A DNA stretch of 64,000 nt from Phycisphaerales bacterium UBA1161. GTDB lineage: Bacteria; Planctomycetota; Phycisphaerae; Tepidisphaerales; Tepidisphaeraceae. Shown in pieces: positions 40,811 to 48,726 of the stretch. The stretch covers positions 41,378 to 105,377 of the forward strand of contig DBZL01000031.1 of the NCBI GenBank assembly GCA_002311745.1, given 5' to 3'. Position 1 is the stretch's first letter; each line of letters opens with the position of its first letter. The notes below the pieces were generated by a model. It was not told the DNA's origin. It was given only the letters and a program-made list of their open reading frames with translations, and did not search any database. The translations under genes were made by a program, and so were the position numbers.

Positions 40811-40920
40811 GGCAACGCTCCTTTCATTGTGCTTTACCGTTCATCGCCCGTGCGCGATCCGGCAACGCTGCGCGGGCCACGACCGCGCACGGGCTTTGCT
40901 CCGAACACACCGTCCAGAAG

Positions 40921-41328
40921 CTACGGAGCGACGACCTTCATGTTGAAGTCTGCCGAGGTCGGCTCCCCGGTTTCCGGTGTCCCTGTCACATGGACACGAT
41001 ATTCACCCAGGGCAGCGTCCTTGCTCGCGGCAATCCGGAGTTGCACATCAGGCTTGTCGCCCGCTTTGACCCAAACGCTGGTCGGGTCGACGCTGATGCC
41101 CTCGGTCGTCTTGATTCTTAGCTTCACGTCCTGCTTGAAGGATTCGCCCCTGTCCAGCGAAACGGTGACGGTTTGCATTTCACCTTGCTTGACATCCGTC
41201 CCGAAGGTCGGGACGGCGATCCGGAATCCCTCGTTCTCCGCCATGCCGCCGCCTCGGGAGCCGCTCGATTGGCAGCCGACGAAGGCCGTCAAAGCCAGTG
41301 CCATCACGATCGCAATTGCGGTTTTCAT
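40921..41328 (-). CDS. Putative lipoprotein with Ig-like fold
   Basis: 135 residues. Lipoprotein signal MKTAIAIVMALALTAFVGC with the lipobox Cys near residue 19. The mature part (VTVSLDRGESFKQDVKLRI, SVWVKAGDKPDVQLRIAAS, LGEYRVHVTGTPETGEPTSA) has the alternating strands of an Ig-like/NEW1-type beta sandwich. It probably sits in the periplasm or outer membrane. Role unknown. Confidence 0.65.
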   Translation of the reverse strand: MKTAIAIVMALALTAFVGCQSSGSRGGGMAENEGFRIAVPTFGTDVKQGEMQTVTVSLDRGESFKQDVKLRIKTTEGISVDPTSVWVKAGDKPDVQLRIAASKDAALGEYRVHVTGTPETGEPTSADFNMKVVAP

Positions 41329-41376
41329 CTCTTTTTCCCTTTCTTGAAGATGGACCTTGTTCACGCAACGCAGGGG

Positions 41377-41518
41377 TTAGTCCTTGCCCTGTATCTTTTC
41401 GCCCCTCTTTCGATGTCCTTGCCGGCGCCTTTCCAGGTGTTGCGGCCGGTCAGAGAAAACATACCAACCAACAGCGTCAGCAGCGTCACGGCCACGATGA
41501 TCTTTCTCGCAGGTTCAT
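41377..41518 (-). pseudogene. Entericidin-family lipoprotein, disrupted
   Basis: After a good AAAAGGAGA site and ATG at 41518 the frame stops after 10 codons. Shifting by one base gives KIIVAVTLLTLLVGMFSLTG followed by NTWKGAGKDIERG, which is the entericidin pattern, except that Arg (CGC) stands where the lipobox Cys (TGC) belongs. A second one-base shift near the end gives GGEKIQGKD and a stop. Three small lesions suggest a decayed gene, or sequencing error. Entericidins are tiny stress-related lipoproteins. Confidence 0.65.
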
Positions 41519-41550
41519 GGGGTGTCTCCTTTTCTGACTTGGCTTGTCCT

Positions 41551-41733
41551 TCATTTTTGTTTCAGATCCTGTACCTTCTTCTGCGCTTCGTTCTTGTCCT
41601 GCTGGATCTTGTCCTTGTCCACGGTCACCGTGACGGTGGGCTTGTCGGCGGAGGTGTTTGACGTGAAACGGAACCACCCGCGATAGAGACCCAGGCCGAC
41701 AACGATCAAAATGAGCACGATCAAAAGGCGCAT
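41551..41733 (-). CDS. Small membrane-anchored protein, unknown
   Basis: 60 residues from the ATG at 41733, preceded by GAAAGGA. The N-terminal membrane segment MRLLIVLILIVVGLGLYRGW is followed by a charged helical tail (DKDKIQQDKNEAQKKVQDLK). A TTG two codons upstream is a less likely start. Same-strand cluster of stress-type genes. Confidence 0.65.
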   Translation of the reverse strand: MRLLIVLILIVVGLGLYRGWFRFTSNTSADKPTVTVTVDKDKIQQDKNEAQKKVQDLKQK

Positions 41734-41793
41734 GGCCAATCCTTTCTCAATTCGCGTGCGCGAAAAGCCTTTGCCGTGTCCAGCAACGGCTGC

Positions 41794-41958
41794 TCAGAAG
41801 CTGCGCGGAATCACGTTGAAGAGCAGGAGCAGCACCACGATCAGCAGTACCAGCCCCATGCCCCCGGTGGGGCCGTAGCCCCAATTGCGGCTATAGCCCC
41901 AGGTGGGCAGGCCGCCCATGAGCAACAGGATCACGATTATCAGTAGTACCAGTCCCAT
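41794..41958 (-). CDS. DUF3309-family small membrane protein
   Basis: 54 residues. Two membrane segments, GLVLLIIVILLLMGGLPTWG and GGMGLVLLIVVLLLLFNVIP, are separated by a YSRNWGYGPTGG linker, as in DUF3309. GAAAGGAG lies eight bases before the ATG at 41958. Function unknown. Confidence 0.8.
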   Translation of the reverse strand: MGLVLLIIVILLLMGGLPTWGYSRNWGYGPTGGMGLVLLIVVLLLLFNVIPRSF

Positions 41959-42404
41959 ATGAGGACTCCTTTCAACGTCTTGAAGCCTGACCGTATAGGT
42001 CGCCGAACTCAACGCATCATCACGCAGGAGGCGCTGCCAGACGGGGCGTCAAGCTGTTTGTCCGGTCGCTGGCGCGGATTTGCTGCCACACTTTTCAACG
42101 ATGCTCCGAGGAAAAAAAAGCCGACGCAACCGAACACATTGGTGTTCAATCACGTCGGCTTACTCGTCACTGGGTCCCCCGGCCACGGCCGGGTTACCCC
42201 TCATTTAGTCATCCGACAATCTCGATCAAGTACACTGCTCTGGGCGTCAGTTGAGACTTGGCTCTGACCCCAGCACTATCTCCTCTGATTATCCTACGAT
42301 TCCACAACCGATAAAGCAAGTGAATACTGGGATTTATCAGGACGATTTAGGGGTTACCGCCGCCTATTTTGCTCGTTCCGGTCGCCGTCGCCGTATGGCT
42401 CAAG
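41959..42404. other. Gene-free region downstream of trpE
   Basis: No supported gene. It holds the trpE terminator (42112-42161). The sequence 42357-42404 also has a diverged copy at 36365-36412 next to the trpE fragment. Short frames here are shadows of that sequence. Confidence 0.6.
42112..42161 (-). terminator. Rho-independent terminator downstream of trpE
   Basis: aagccgacg (42118-42126) pairs with cgtcggctt (42153-42161), with an inner gaacac/gtgttc stem. On the minus strand a run of eight T follows the stem. It lies about 245 bases beyond the trpE stop. Confidence 0.75.
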
Positions 42405-43913
42405 TTATTTGCTCGGGCCGAATTGGTCTTGGGCGATCTCGACGGCTTTGAGCAGGGCCTTGGCCTTGTTCATCGTCTCTTCGTATTCGCTGGCGGGGAC
42501 GGAATCGGCCACGACGCCGGCGCCAACCTGCACGTCGTAGATACCGTTTCTCCAGACGATCGTGCGTAGGGCGATACAGGTGTCCATGTCGCCGGAAAAA
42601 TCCAGGTAGCCGACGGCGCCGCCGTAGGGTCCGCGGCGGCTCTTTTCCAGCTCATCAATGATCTGCATCGCCCGAATCTTGGGAGCGCCGCTGACCGTCC
42701 CCACGGGAAGGCTGACGCGCAGGGCATCCAGGGCGGTCAGGCCATCGGCCAGTTCGCCGGTGACGTTGCTGGTGATGTGCATGACGTGGCTGTAGCGCTC
42801 GACGGTCATAGTGTCGCTGACGCGGACGGTGCCGATCTTGGCCACGCGGCCCACGTCGTTGCGGTGCAGATCGACGAGCATGATGTGCTCGGCCCGCTCC
42901 TTGGGATCGGCCAAAAGCTCCTTCTCCAGGGCGGCGTCTTCCTCGGGCGTAGCCCCGCGCCGCCGCGTGCCGGCCAGGGGACGGCTGGTCACGATGCCCT
43001 TGGTCACGCGGCACAAAATCTCCGGGCTGGAACCGATCAGAGTGCAGCCCGGGCTCTTGAGGTAAAACATGTACGGCGAGGGGTTGATGATCCGCAGGGC
43101 CCGATACACGTCCAGCGGATCGGCCGCCGACGTGACGCGTAGGCGCTGGCTGGGGACGAACTGAAAGATGTCCCCGGCCTGGATGTACTGCTTGCCCGTC
43201 GCCACGGCCTGCTCGAACTGATCGCGCGCGAAATTGCTGGAAAATGGCAGGACCAGTTCGCCGCTGAAGTCGATTTCGCCCAGGGCCGACAGCGGCGGCT
43301 GCTGCATGCGCGACACGATGTCGTCGGTGCGCCGGCAGGCATCGCGGTACGCCGCATCCACCGCAACCCCGCCGCTGATGTCGACGTTGGCCACGACTTT
43401 GATCGTCTTGTCCACGTGGTCGAAGATGACCAGTTCGCCGTACAAACCGAAGAGCAAGTCGGGCAGCCTTCGATCGTCCTTGGGCGGGTTGGGGAGCTTT
43501 TCCCCTTCGTAATAGCGGATGGTGTCGTACCCGGCGTAGCCGACCAGGCCGCCGGTGAAGGCCGGCAGATGTTTGTCCTGGTGATACCGCGCCGGGGGCA
43601 GAAGTTTTTTCAGATCCGCCAGGGGATCGGTGGTAGAAAAGTCTTGCGGCGGCTTGCCGGCGTGCTGGATCGACGCGTGCCCCTGATACACCTGGTACAC
43701 CAGCCGCGGCCCGGAGGCGATGAAGCTGTAGCGCCCGATCTTTTCGCCCCCGATGACGCTTTCCAGCAGAAACGAGTGCTCTTCGCGTCCCAGCACTTCA
43801 AACGCCGTCACGGGCGTGAGCCGGTCCGCCAGGAGCTGGCGGTAGACGGGAATGATCTGAGCCTCTTTGGCGATCGCGGCCACCTCGTCGAGGCTCGGGA
43901 AATACCGACGCAT
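42405..43913 (-). CDS. trpE: Anthranilate synthase component I
   Basis: 502 residues. The N-terminal tryptophan-feedback motif LLES (49-52 in EEHSFLLESVIGG) and the catalytic SRPLAGTRRRG, HIMLVDLHRNDVGRV, LPVGTVSGAPKIRAMQII and [17 protein letters not shown] are present. Ala in PLAGT separates TrpE from PabB (PIKGT in the 14.9-16.2 kb gene). It makes anthranilate from chorismate with a glutaminase subunit whose gene is not nearby. The last 67 codons are duplicated at 36413-36614. Confidence 0.96.
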   Translation of the reverse strand: MRRYFPSLDEVAAIAKEAQIIPVYRQLLADRLTPVTAFEVLGREEHSFLLESVIGGEKIGRYSFIASGPRLVYQVYQGHASIQHAGKPPQDFSTTDPLADLKKLLPPARYHQDKHLPAFTGGLVGYAGYDTIRYYEGEKLPNPPKDDRRLPDLLFGLYGELVIFDHVDKTIKVVANVDISGGVAVDAAYRDACRRTDDIVSRMQQPPLSALGEIDFSGELVLPFSSNFARDQFEQAVATGKQYIQAGDIFQFVPSQRLRVTSAADPLDVYRALRIINPSPYMFYLKSPGCTLIGSSPEILCRVTKGIVTSRPLAGTRRRGATPEEDAALEKELLADPKERAEHIMLVDLHRNDVGRVAKIGTVRVSDTMTVERYSHVMHITSNVTGELADGLTALDALRVSLPVGTVSGAPKIRAMQIIDELEKSRRGPYGGAVGYLDFSGDMDTCIALRTIVWRNGIYDVQVGAGVVADSVPASEYEETMNKAKALLKAVEIAQDQFGPSK

Positions 43914-43965
43914 TTGCGGCCAAGGGTAGAAGGATCAAATCAAAAGTCAAAGCAAGTTCAAAAGC

Positions 43966-44117
43966 AAAGCCAACCACGGAGGCACGGAGGCACGGAGGCA
44001 CGGAGGCCAACTCGTTTTCTCAAGCTATTAGTTTCATTCCAAGCTTTAAGATTTGCAGGTTGGTCTACGGAATGAAATGAGCGCCTCCGTGTCTCCGTGC
44101 CTCCGTGGTTGCCTTTT
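43966..44117. repeat. Inverted-repeat element, copy B (cacggagg type)
   Basis: The left arm has caaccacgg followed by repeated cacggagg units; the right arm is the complement (cctccgtg...ccgtggttg). About 70 bases lie between the arms. Same design as the cgcagaga copies A, C and D but with a different arm unit. No coding capacity. Confidence 0.7.
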
Positions 44118-44176
44118 GTCTTCGGGGATTGAAAATCGCTGGCAATCCGGCGGGTTTGGTTTAATCTCGTGAAACC

Positions 44177-44539
44177 ATGGCGTTTGAGATCACGGCCACG
44201 CGACGGTTTGCAGCCAGCCATCAGCTTCGGCTGTACGATGGATCGTTGGAAGAACTGCATGGGCACGACTGGCAAGTGAAGGTGACGGTGGCGGCCGAGA
44301 ATCTGGACGCGATCGGCGTGGTCATGGATTTTCACGAGTTGGGGCGGCTCCTGGATGCGGCGATTGGGCCGATGCAGAATCGGCGTTTGAACGACCTGAC
44401 GGCATTGTCGCAGGCAAATCCGTCGGCGGAGAACGTTGCCCTGCATATTGGGCGGAGTCTGTCGTTGCCGCCGCATGTGCGGCTGGTCTGCGTGGAAGTT
44501 TGGGAAACGGCGGATTTTTCGGCGGTTTATCGGCCGTAA
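44177..44539 (+). CDS. 6-pyruvoyltetrahydropterin synthase-like protein, PTPS-III type
   Basis: 120 residues of the PTPS/QueD T-fold. Zinc ligands are the His in FAASHQL and both His of LHGHDW; the C-terminal ETADFSAVY holds the pterin-anchoring Glu region. The catalytic Cys of QueD and animal PTPS (CxxxHGH) is missing; instead EELHGH fits the ExxHGH motif of PTPS-III. That enzyme replaces FolB by turning dihydroneopterin triphosphate into 6-hydroxymethyl-dihydropterin. A folate role agrees with pabB and pabC in the window. QueD-type activity is the alternative. Confidence 0.75.
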   Translation: MAFEITATRRFAASHQLRLYDGSLEELHGHDWQVKVTVAAENLDAIGVVMDFHELGRLLDAAIGPMQNRRLNDLTALSQANPSAENVALHIGRSLSLPPHVRLVCVEVWETADFSAVYRP

Positions 44540-44620
44540 CGGCGTTGCGGCCCGCTGCCGACGGCCACAGATATTCAATTGACCATCCGTTTTCCGATTA
44601 ATAGGATTAGCGAGGCCAAT

Positions 44621-45130
44621 ATGAAGTGTGAGAAGTGCAACAAGCCGGCTACGATCCATCTGACCGAGATTCAGGGCGGCAAGAAGACGGAGAAACATCT
44701 GTGCGAGCAGTGCGCCGCCGAGGCCGAGGGCCTGCCCGTCAAGGCACACACGCCGATCAACGAGCTGCTCACCAATTTCGTGCTGGCGCACAGCGGTTTG
44801 AGCAAAGAGCCGGGGACAGCCTGTCCGCAATGCGGGATCACCTGGGGCGAGTTCCGCCAGACGGGTTTGTTCGGCTGCGAGCAGGATTACGCTTTTTTCG
44901 ACAAGGACTTGTCGCCGCTGTTGCAGCGTGCTCATGAAGGGGCGACGCACCATCTGGGGAAGGTGCCGGCGCGTCAGGGCGGCACCAACGTCCCGGTCAA
45001 GCGGCAGCTTGATCTGACCCGTTTGCGAAAAGAACTGGCCCGCGCCGTGGAAGCCGAAGACTACGAGCGCGCGGCAAAACTGCGTGATCAGATCCGCCAG
45101 GCGGAAGCCAACCCGGACTCACCATCATGA
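44621..45130 (+). CDS. mcsA: McsA-like activator of protein arginine kinase
   Basis: 169 residues. Two zinc-binding Cys pairs at the N-terminus (CEKCNKPATIHL, CEQCAAEAEG) and another set (ACPQCGITWGEF, LFGCEQDY) are followed by a C-terminal UVR motif (DLTRLRKELARAVEAEDYER then AAKLRDQI). McsA activates McsB in Firmicutes. The stop overlaps the mcsB start as ATGA. Confidence 0.9.
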   Translation: MKCEKCNKPATIHLTEIQGGKKTEKHLCEQCAAEAEGLPVKAHTPINELLTNFVLAHSGLSKEPGTACPQCGITWGEFRQTGLFGCEQDYAFFDKDLSPLLQRAHEGATHHLGKVPARQGGTNVPVKRQLDLTRLRKELARAVEAEDYERAAKLRDQIRQAEANPDSPS

Positions 45131-46182
45131 AGCTGAGCGATCTGACTTCTCAGGCCGGCGAATGGCTCCGCGGCAGCGGACCGATGAGCGAGATCGTCAT
45201 CTCCTCGCGCATCCGCCTGGCCCGCAACATCTCCGGGCATCCGTTCCTGGCGCGCTGCACGCGGCATCAGCGCCAGGCCCTGGAGCACAAGATTCGCGAC
45301 ACCATTCTGACGGCCAACCTGTCGCTGCGGACGCTCTACGTCGATCTGGAGGCGGCGCCGGAGATCGACCGGCAACTGCTGGTGGAGCGGCACCTGATCA
45401 GCAAGCCGCACAAGGATGCCGAGGGTGCCCGCGGCGTGGCCATCGCGGAAAATGAAACCCTGGCCATCATGGTCAACGAGGAGGACCATCTGCGCATCCA
45501 GGTGCTGCGCAGCGGGCTGCAACTGGAGGAGGCCTGGGAGCAGATCAACGCGGTGGATGATCAACTGGAAGCGGCCTTGGATTTCGCGTTTCATCCGCGC
45601 TTCGGTTACCTGACGGCCTGCCCGACCAACGTGGGCACGGGCATCCGCGTCAGCGTCATGCTGCATTTGCCGGGGTTGAAACTGGCCGGCGAGATCGAAA
45701 AGGTGTTCCGCGCCGCCAAGGACATGCGCCTGGCCGTGCGCGGCCTGTACGGCGAGGGGACCGAGGCCACCGGCGATTTTTATCAGGTCTCCAACCAGAC
45801 GACGCTGGGGCGCAGCGAGGATGACATCATCAGCGACTTTCGCAACGTCGTCATTCCCAAGATCATCGAATACGAGCACCAGGCGCGGCGGGCGCTGATG
45901 AGCGAGCGGGCGGTGGCCGTGGAGGACCGCGTGTGCCGGGCGCTGGGGCTGCTGCGTTCGGCCCGGCTTCTGTCCGCGGAAGAAACGCTGGCCATGCTGA
46001 GCCACGTGCGCCTGGGGGTGAATCTGGGCCGAGTCAAGGACCTGGATTTGAGCAAGGTGAACGAGCTTTTCCTGCTGACGCAGGACGCGCATCTGCAGAA
46101 GCTTTTGGGCAAGAAGCTGGATGAGGAAGCCCTGGCGGCCGCCCGCGCCGACTACGTTCGCCGCCGCCTGGGCGCGGCGTGA
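45127..46182 (+). CDS. mcsB: Protein arginine kinase
   Basis: 351 residues of the phosphagen kinase fold. Key parts are the nucleotide arginines in VISSRIRLARN, RGVAIAENETLAIMVNEEDH with its catalytic Glu, LTACPTNVGTGIR with the reactive Cys, and VRGLYGEGTEATGDFYQVSN. McsB phosphorylates arginine residues, which marks proteins for ClpCP. Length matches the family. The gene is coupled to mcsA upstream and to a small gene downstream. Confidence 0.95.
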   Translation: MKLSDLTSQAGEWLRGSGPMSEIVISSRIRLARNISGHPFLARCTRHQRQALEHKIRDTILTANLSLRTLYVDLEAAPEIDRQLLVERHLISKPHKDAEGARGVAIAENETLAIMVNEEDHLRIQVLRSGLQLEEAWEQINAVDDQLEAALDFAFHPRFGYLTACPTNVGTGIRVSVMLHLPGLKLAGEIEKVFRAAKDMRLAVRGLYGEGTEATGDFYQVSNQTTLGRSEDDIISDFRNVVIPKIIEYEHQARRALMSERAVAVEDRVCRALGLLRSARLLSAEETLAMLSHVRLGVNLGRVKDLDLSKVNELFLLTQDAHLQKLLGKKLDEEALAAARADYVRRRLGAA

Positions 46183-46613
46183 ACCATTTCTCCAACGCGA
46201 AGGCCGGCACGATGCACGCGCCTCTCAAGGAAAAACAGGCCCGCGTCAAGCAGATGATCGACGACCTGCGCCGGCAAGTCGATCTGCTGGCCCGAGTCGT
46301 GGATGACAAGGCGGATGGCCACATTCCCGAGTGCGGAAGGGTAAGAATCATCGCCAAGGTTCCCGGCGCCGAAGAACTGCAAGGAAAGACCGGCGTAGCC
46401 CTGGCCGGTGGTCCGGATGCCGCGGGAAACTGGACATACACGGTACTGGTGGATTCGCTCAACGAAACCTACGTCTTGCCGGAGTCGGCCCTGTCGTTTC
46501 TCGGATGGACGGTTCCACAAGACCAGATGTACGCAACCAGGCCGATCCGGGTCCGCGTGGATAACCAGGGACGCGGCAGCATCGTCCGCAGAGCCAAGAA
46601 AAAAACCAGGTGA
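46179..46613 (+). CDS. Putative immunity-like protein (Imm31-like)
   Basis: 144 residues from a GTG that overlaps the mcsB stop; an ATG at 46212 (MHAPLKEKQ) would give 133. A helical N-terminus (KQMIDDLRRQVDLLARVV) precedes a beta domain with GRVRIIAKVPGAEELQGKTG, GNWTYTVLVDSLNETYVLPE and SALSFLGW, similar in shape to Imm31-type immunity proteins. Its stop overlaps the start of the toxin-like gene. The immunity role rests on that pairing and is inferred. Confidence 0.5.
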   Translation: MNHFSNAKAGTMHAPLKEKQARVKQMIDDLRRQVDLLARVVDDKADGHIPECGRVRIIAKVPGAEELQGKTGVALAGGPDAAGNWTYTVLVDSLNETYVLPESALSFLGWTVPQDQMYATRPIRVRVDNQGRGSIVRRAKKKTR

Positions 46614-46939
46614 GCCAAACCGATCCCACAGGCTTGTCTCCGGAGGCATTGCTTCGCTCGCTCCACCTGCCGACCGCAGGCGAATTTCCGTTCATCCCAC
46701 CCAAACGCTGGCGGCCCACTCAGCCGCTGCACGGACCTTCAACGGGAGGCTATTACGACCGGTTTGCCCGCTTGTGGAAAAAGGGTCGTTCGATCACCCG
46801 CGGTCAGCACTTCGAATGGGACGTTCAGTTTCCCAGCGGCAGCCATCTCAACGTGGATTGGACGGGGAGAATCACGCACCCCAGGGCGTCGGCTCCCAAG
46901 ACCCGCCGAGCCAAACGCGACCCCGGCAAAAACCGCTGA
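46610..46939 (+). CDS. Putative stand-alone polymorphic-toxin domain (Ntox17-like)
   Basis: 109 residues, GTG start overlapping the upstream stop. The core GGYYDRFARLWKKGRSITRG, QHFEWDVQFPSGSHLNVDW and TGRITH resembles the C-terminal toxin domain called Ntox17, a predicted RNase found at the end of large secreted polymorphic toxins. Here it is not attached to any delivery module and ends in a basic tail. It may be a domesticated nuclease domain, a toxin cassette, or a housekeeping protein that shares the fold. Activity is unproven. Confidence 0.55.
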   Translation: MSQTDPTGLSPEALLRSLHLPTAGEFPFIPPKRWRPTQPLHGPSTGGYYDRFARLWKKGRSITRGQHFEWDVQFPSGSHLNVDWTGRITHPRASAPKTRRAKRDPGKNR

Positions 46940-47150
46940 CAACTTCATCTCGAAGACGGTTGTTCGATCAATGGCACTAAGTGGTGCAATGTCAGAAGTG
47001 GGATAATTCTTCTTTCTTCAAGAGGACGCCATGTCCTGCCGGCATTCTGAGTTCTATCTGGATCTCTGGAGAAGAAATCCCCCGCCAAGTTGCCCAAGAT
47101 CGATGAATCTGGCGCGACTATCAGCGGTCGGAGAATGGCCGACATGTCCT

Positions 47151-48323
47151 TCAATCCACCGTTATCGCCGAACTTGCCGACGGCTCCGCTGCCGCTTTAC
47201 GGCCAATCGCCAACATGCGATCCAAGGCCAGCACCGCCCAGCGGCGAGTTTCCGCATCCACCTTGATCTGATTGACCACCGTGCCCTGGGCCAGGTTCTC
47301 GATGACCCAGCATAGATGCGCCAGGTCGATGCGGTACATCGTCGTGCACAGGCATTGGCAGTCGCTGAGCACGATGATCTTCTGATCGGGGTGCTGTTTG
47401 GCCAGGCGGTTCACGAGGTGAACCTCGGTGCCGACGGCCCATTGGCTGCCGGGCGGGGCCTGGGAAATCTGTTTAACGATGTAGGCGGTGCTGCCGACTT
47501 GGTCGGACTTCTGAACGACATCCCAGCGGCATTCGGGATGAACGATCACTTTCATGTCCGGGTAGTTGGCGCGGACCTGATCCACGTGCTCGGGGCGGAA
47601 GAGCTGATGGACCGAGCACTGGCCTTTCCAAAGCACGAAATCCGCCAGGGCGATTCTCTCCGGATCGTGGCCGCCCAGTTCCTCGGCCGGGTCCCACACC
47701 ACCATTGAATCCAGGGAATAACCCATGGCGTAGGCGGTGTTGCGGCCCAGGTGCTGGTCGGGGAAGAAGAGGATTTTGGCTTTGCCGTCGGCTGCGCCGT
47801 CGTCGGCCCCGCCGGCCAGAGCCCACTTCAAGACGCTGGCGCAGTTGCTGCTGGTGCAGACAGCTCCATCATGGCGGCCGACGAACGCTTTAATGGCCGC
47901 CGAGCTGTTCATGTACGTAATGGGCACGATCGTTTGCTCGGGGCAGACTTCCCGTAGTTGATCCCAGCATTCCAGGGTTTGCTCGAGGTTGGCCATGTCC
48001 GCCATGGAGCAGCCTGCGCCCAAGTCTGGGAGAACGATCTTCACCTGGGCGGGGGTGAGGATGTCGGCCGATTCGGCCATGAAATGCACGCCGCAGAATA
48101 TGACGAACTCGATGTCCTTTTGAGCCGCCGCCTTTTGAGAAAGCTCAAAGCTGTCGCCGACGAAATCCGCCAGTCGGATGATGGCGTCCTGCTGGTAATG
48201 GTGGCCGAGGATGATCAGTCGGTTGCCCAGGGACCGCTTGGCCGCGGCGATGCGCAAACCCAGTTCGGCATCTGACAGGCAGGCGTAGGTTGGAGGCAGG
48301 GGTTGTTGCCAGACCGTTACCAT
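47151..48323 (-). CDS. nadA: Quinolinate synthase A
   Basis: 390 residues from the ATG at 48323. NadA motifs are LIILGHHYQQD, VIFCGVHFMAESADIL, DLGAGCSMAD, the Cys in GAVCTSSNCASV, FFPDQHLGRNTA, VIVHPECRWDVV and LSDCQCLCTTMYRI. These supply the [4Fe-4S] ligands. The enzyme condenses iminoaspartate with dihydroxyacetone phosphate in NAD synthesis. Upstream residues of a longer frame (to 48401) lack homology. Confidence 0.95.
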   Translation of the reverse strand: MVTVWQQPLPPTYACLSDAELGLRIAAAKRSLGNRLIILGHHYQQDAIIRLADFVGDSFELSQKAAAQKDIEFVIFCGVHFMAESADILTPAQVKIVLPDLGAGCSMADMANLEQTLECWDQLREVCPEQTIVPITYMNSSAAIKAFVGRHDGAVCTSSNCASVLKWALAGGADDGAADGKAKILFFPDQHLGRNTAYAMGYSLDSMVVWDPAEELGGHDPERIALADFVLWKGQCSVHQLFRPEHVDQVRANYPDMKVIVHPECRWDVVQKSDQVGSTAYIVKQISQAPPGSQWAVGTEVHLVNRLAKQHPDQKIIVLSDCQCLCTTMYRIDLAHLCWVIENLAQGTVVNQIKVDAETRRWAVLALDRMLAIGRKAAAEPSASSAITVD

Positions 48324-48726
48324 GTGGCGGATTGTATCGCCTGGGAGAGCGATCGTGCTGGCGGCGGGGGGCAAAATGGGCTTCGAACACCGCCAAAACA
48401 CCCGTAACTCTATTATGGATTTTAGCTTACATTACCCAGATTCCGCAGTCGACATAAGCCCTTGCAAAGGCATCCCCGCCCGGTTATTAGTATCTGGTAA
48501 GCGCTCGTTACTTCAACAATGACAGAGGGTACCGAGCGGAAGTGCCTAGCGGCTAGGCGGATGTTGTAAGCGTGCCGCGGGCATCGGATATGCGGGATTT
48601 GCCGGTCTTGTGGGAGAATGCATAGCAAGTGGCATATAGGTGCAGGCGCGGCATGAGGTTTGTTTCGCTTCGTCGAGCCGTGTTGCGTTTCGAGAAGGAC
48701 ATATCCCCAAAAGGGAAGGAGTTAAC
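48324..48726. other. Intergenic region between nadA and the porin gene
   Basis: About 400 bases with no supported gene. It must hold divergent promoters, but none is close to consensus. A short palindrome, gcctagc-g-gctaggc (48544-48558), could be an operator. Confidence 0.5.

Noticed and set aside
36413..42606. Prophage
   Set aside because: A holin-family protein is present, but it is of the type that accompanies YqjD genes; there is no integrase, capsid, terminase or tail gene.
43970..44117. Possible CRISPR array (repeated cacggagg units)
   Set aside because: The units are 8 bases, contiguous and without spacers; the whole is an inverted repeat.
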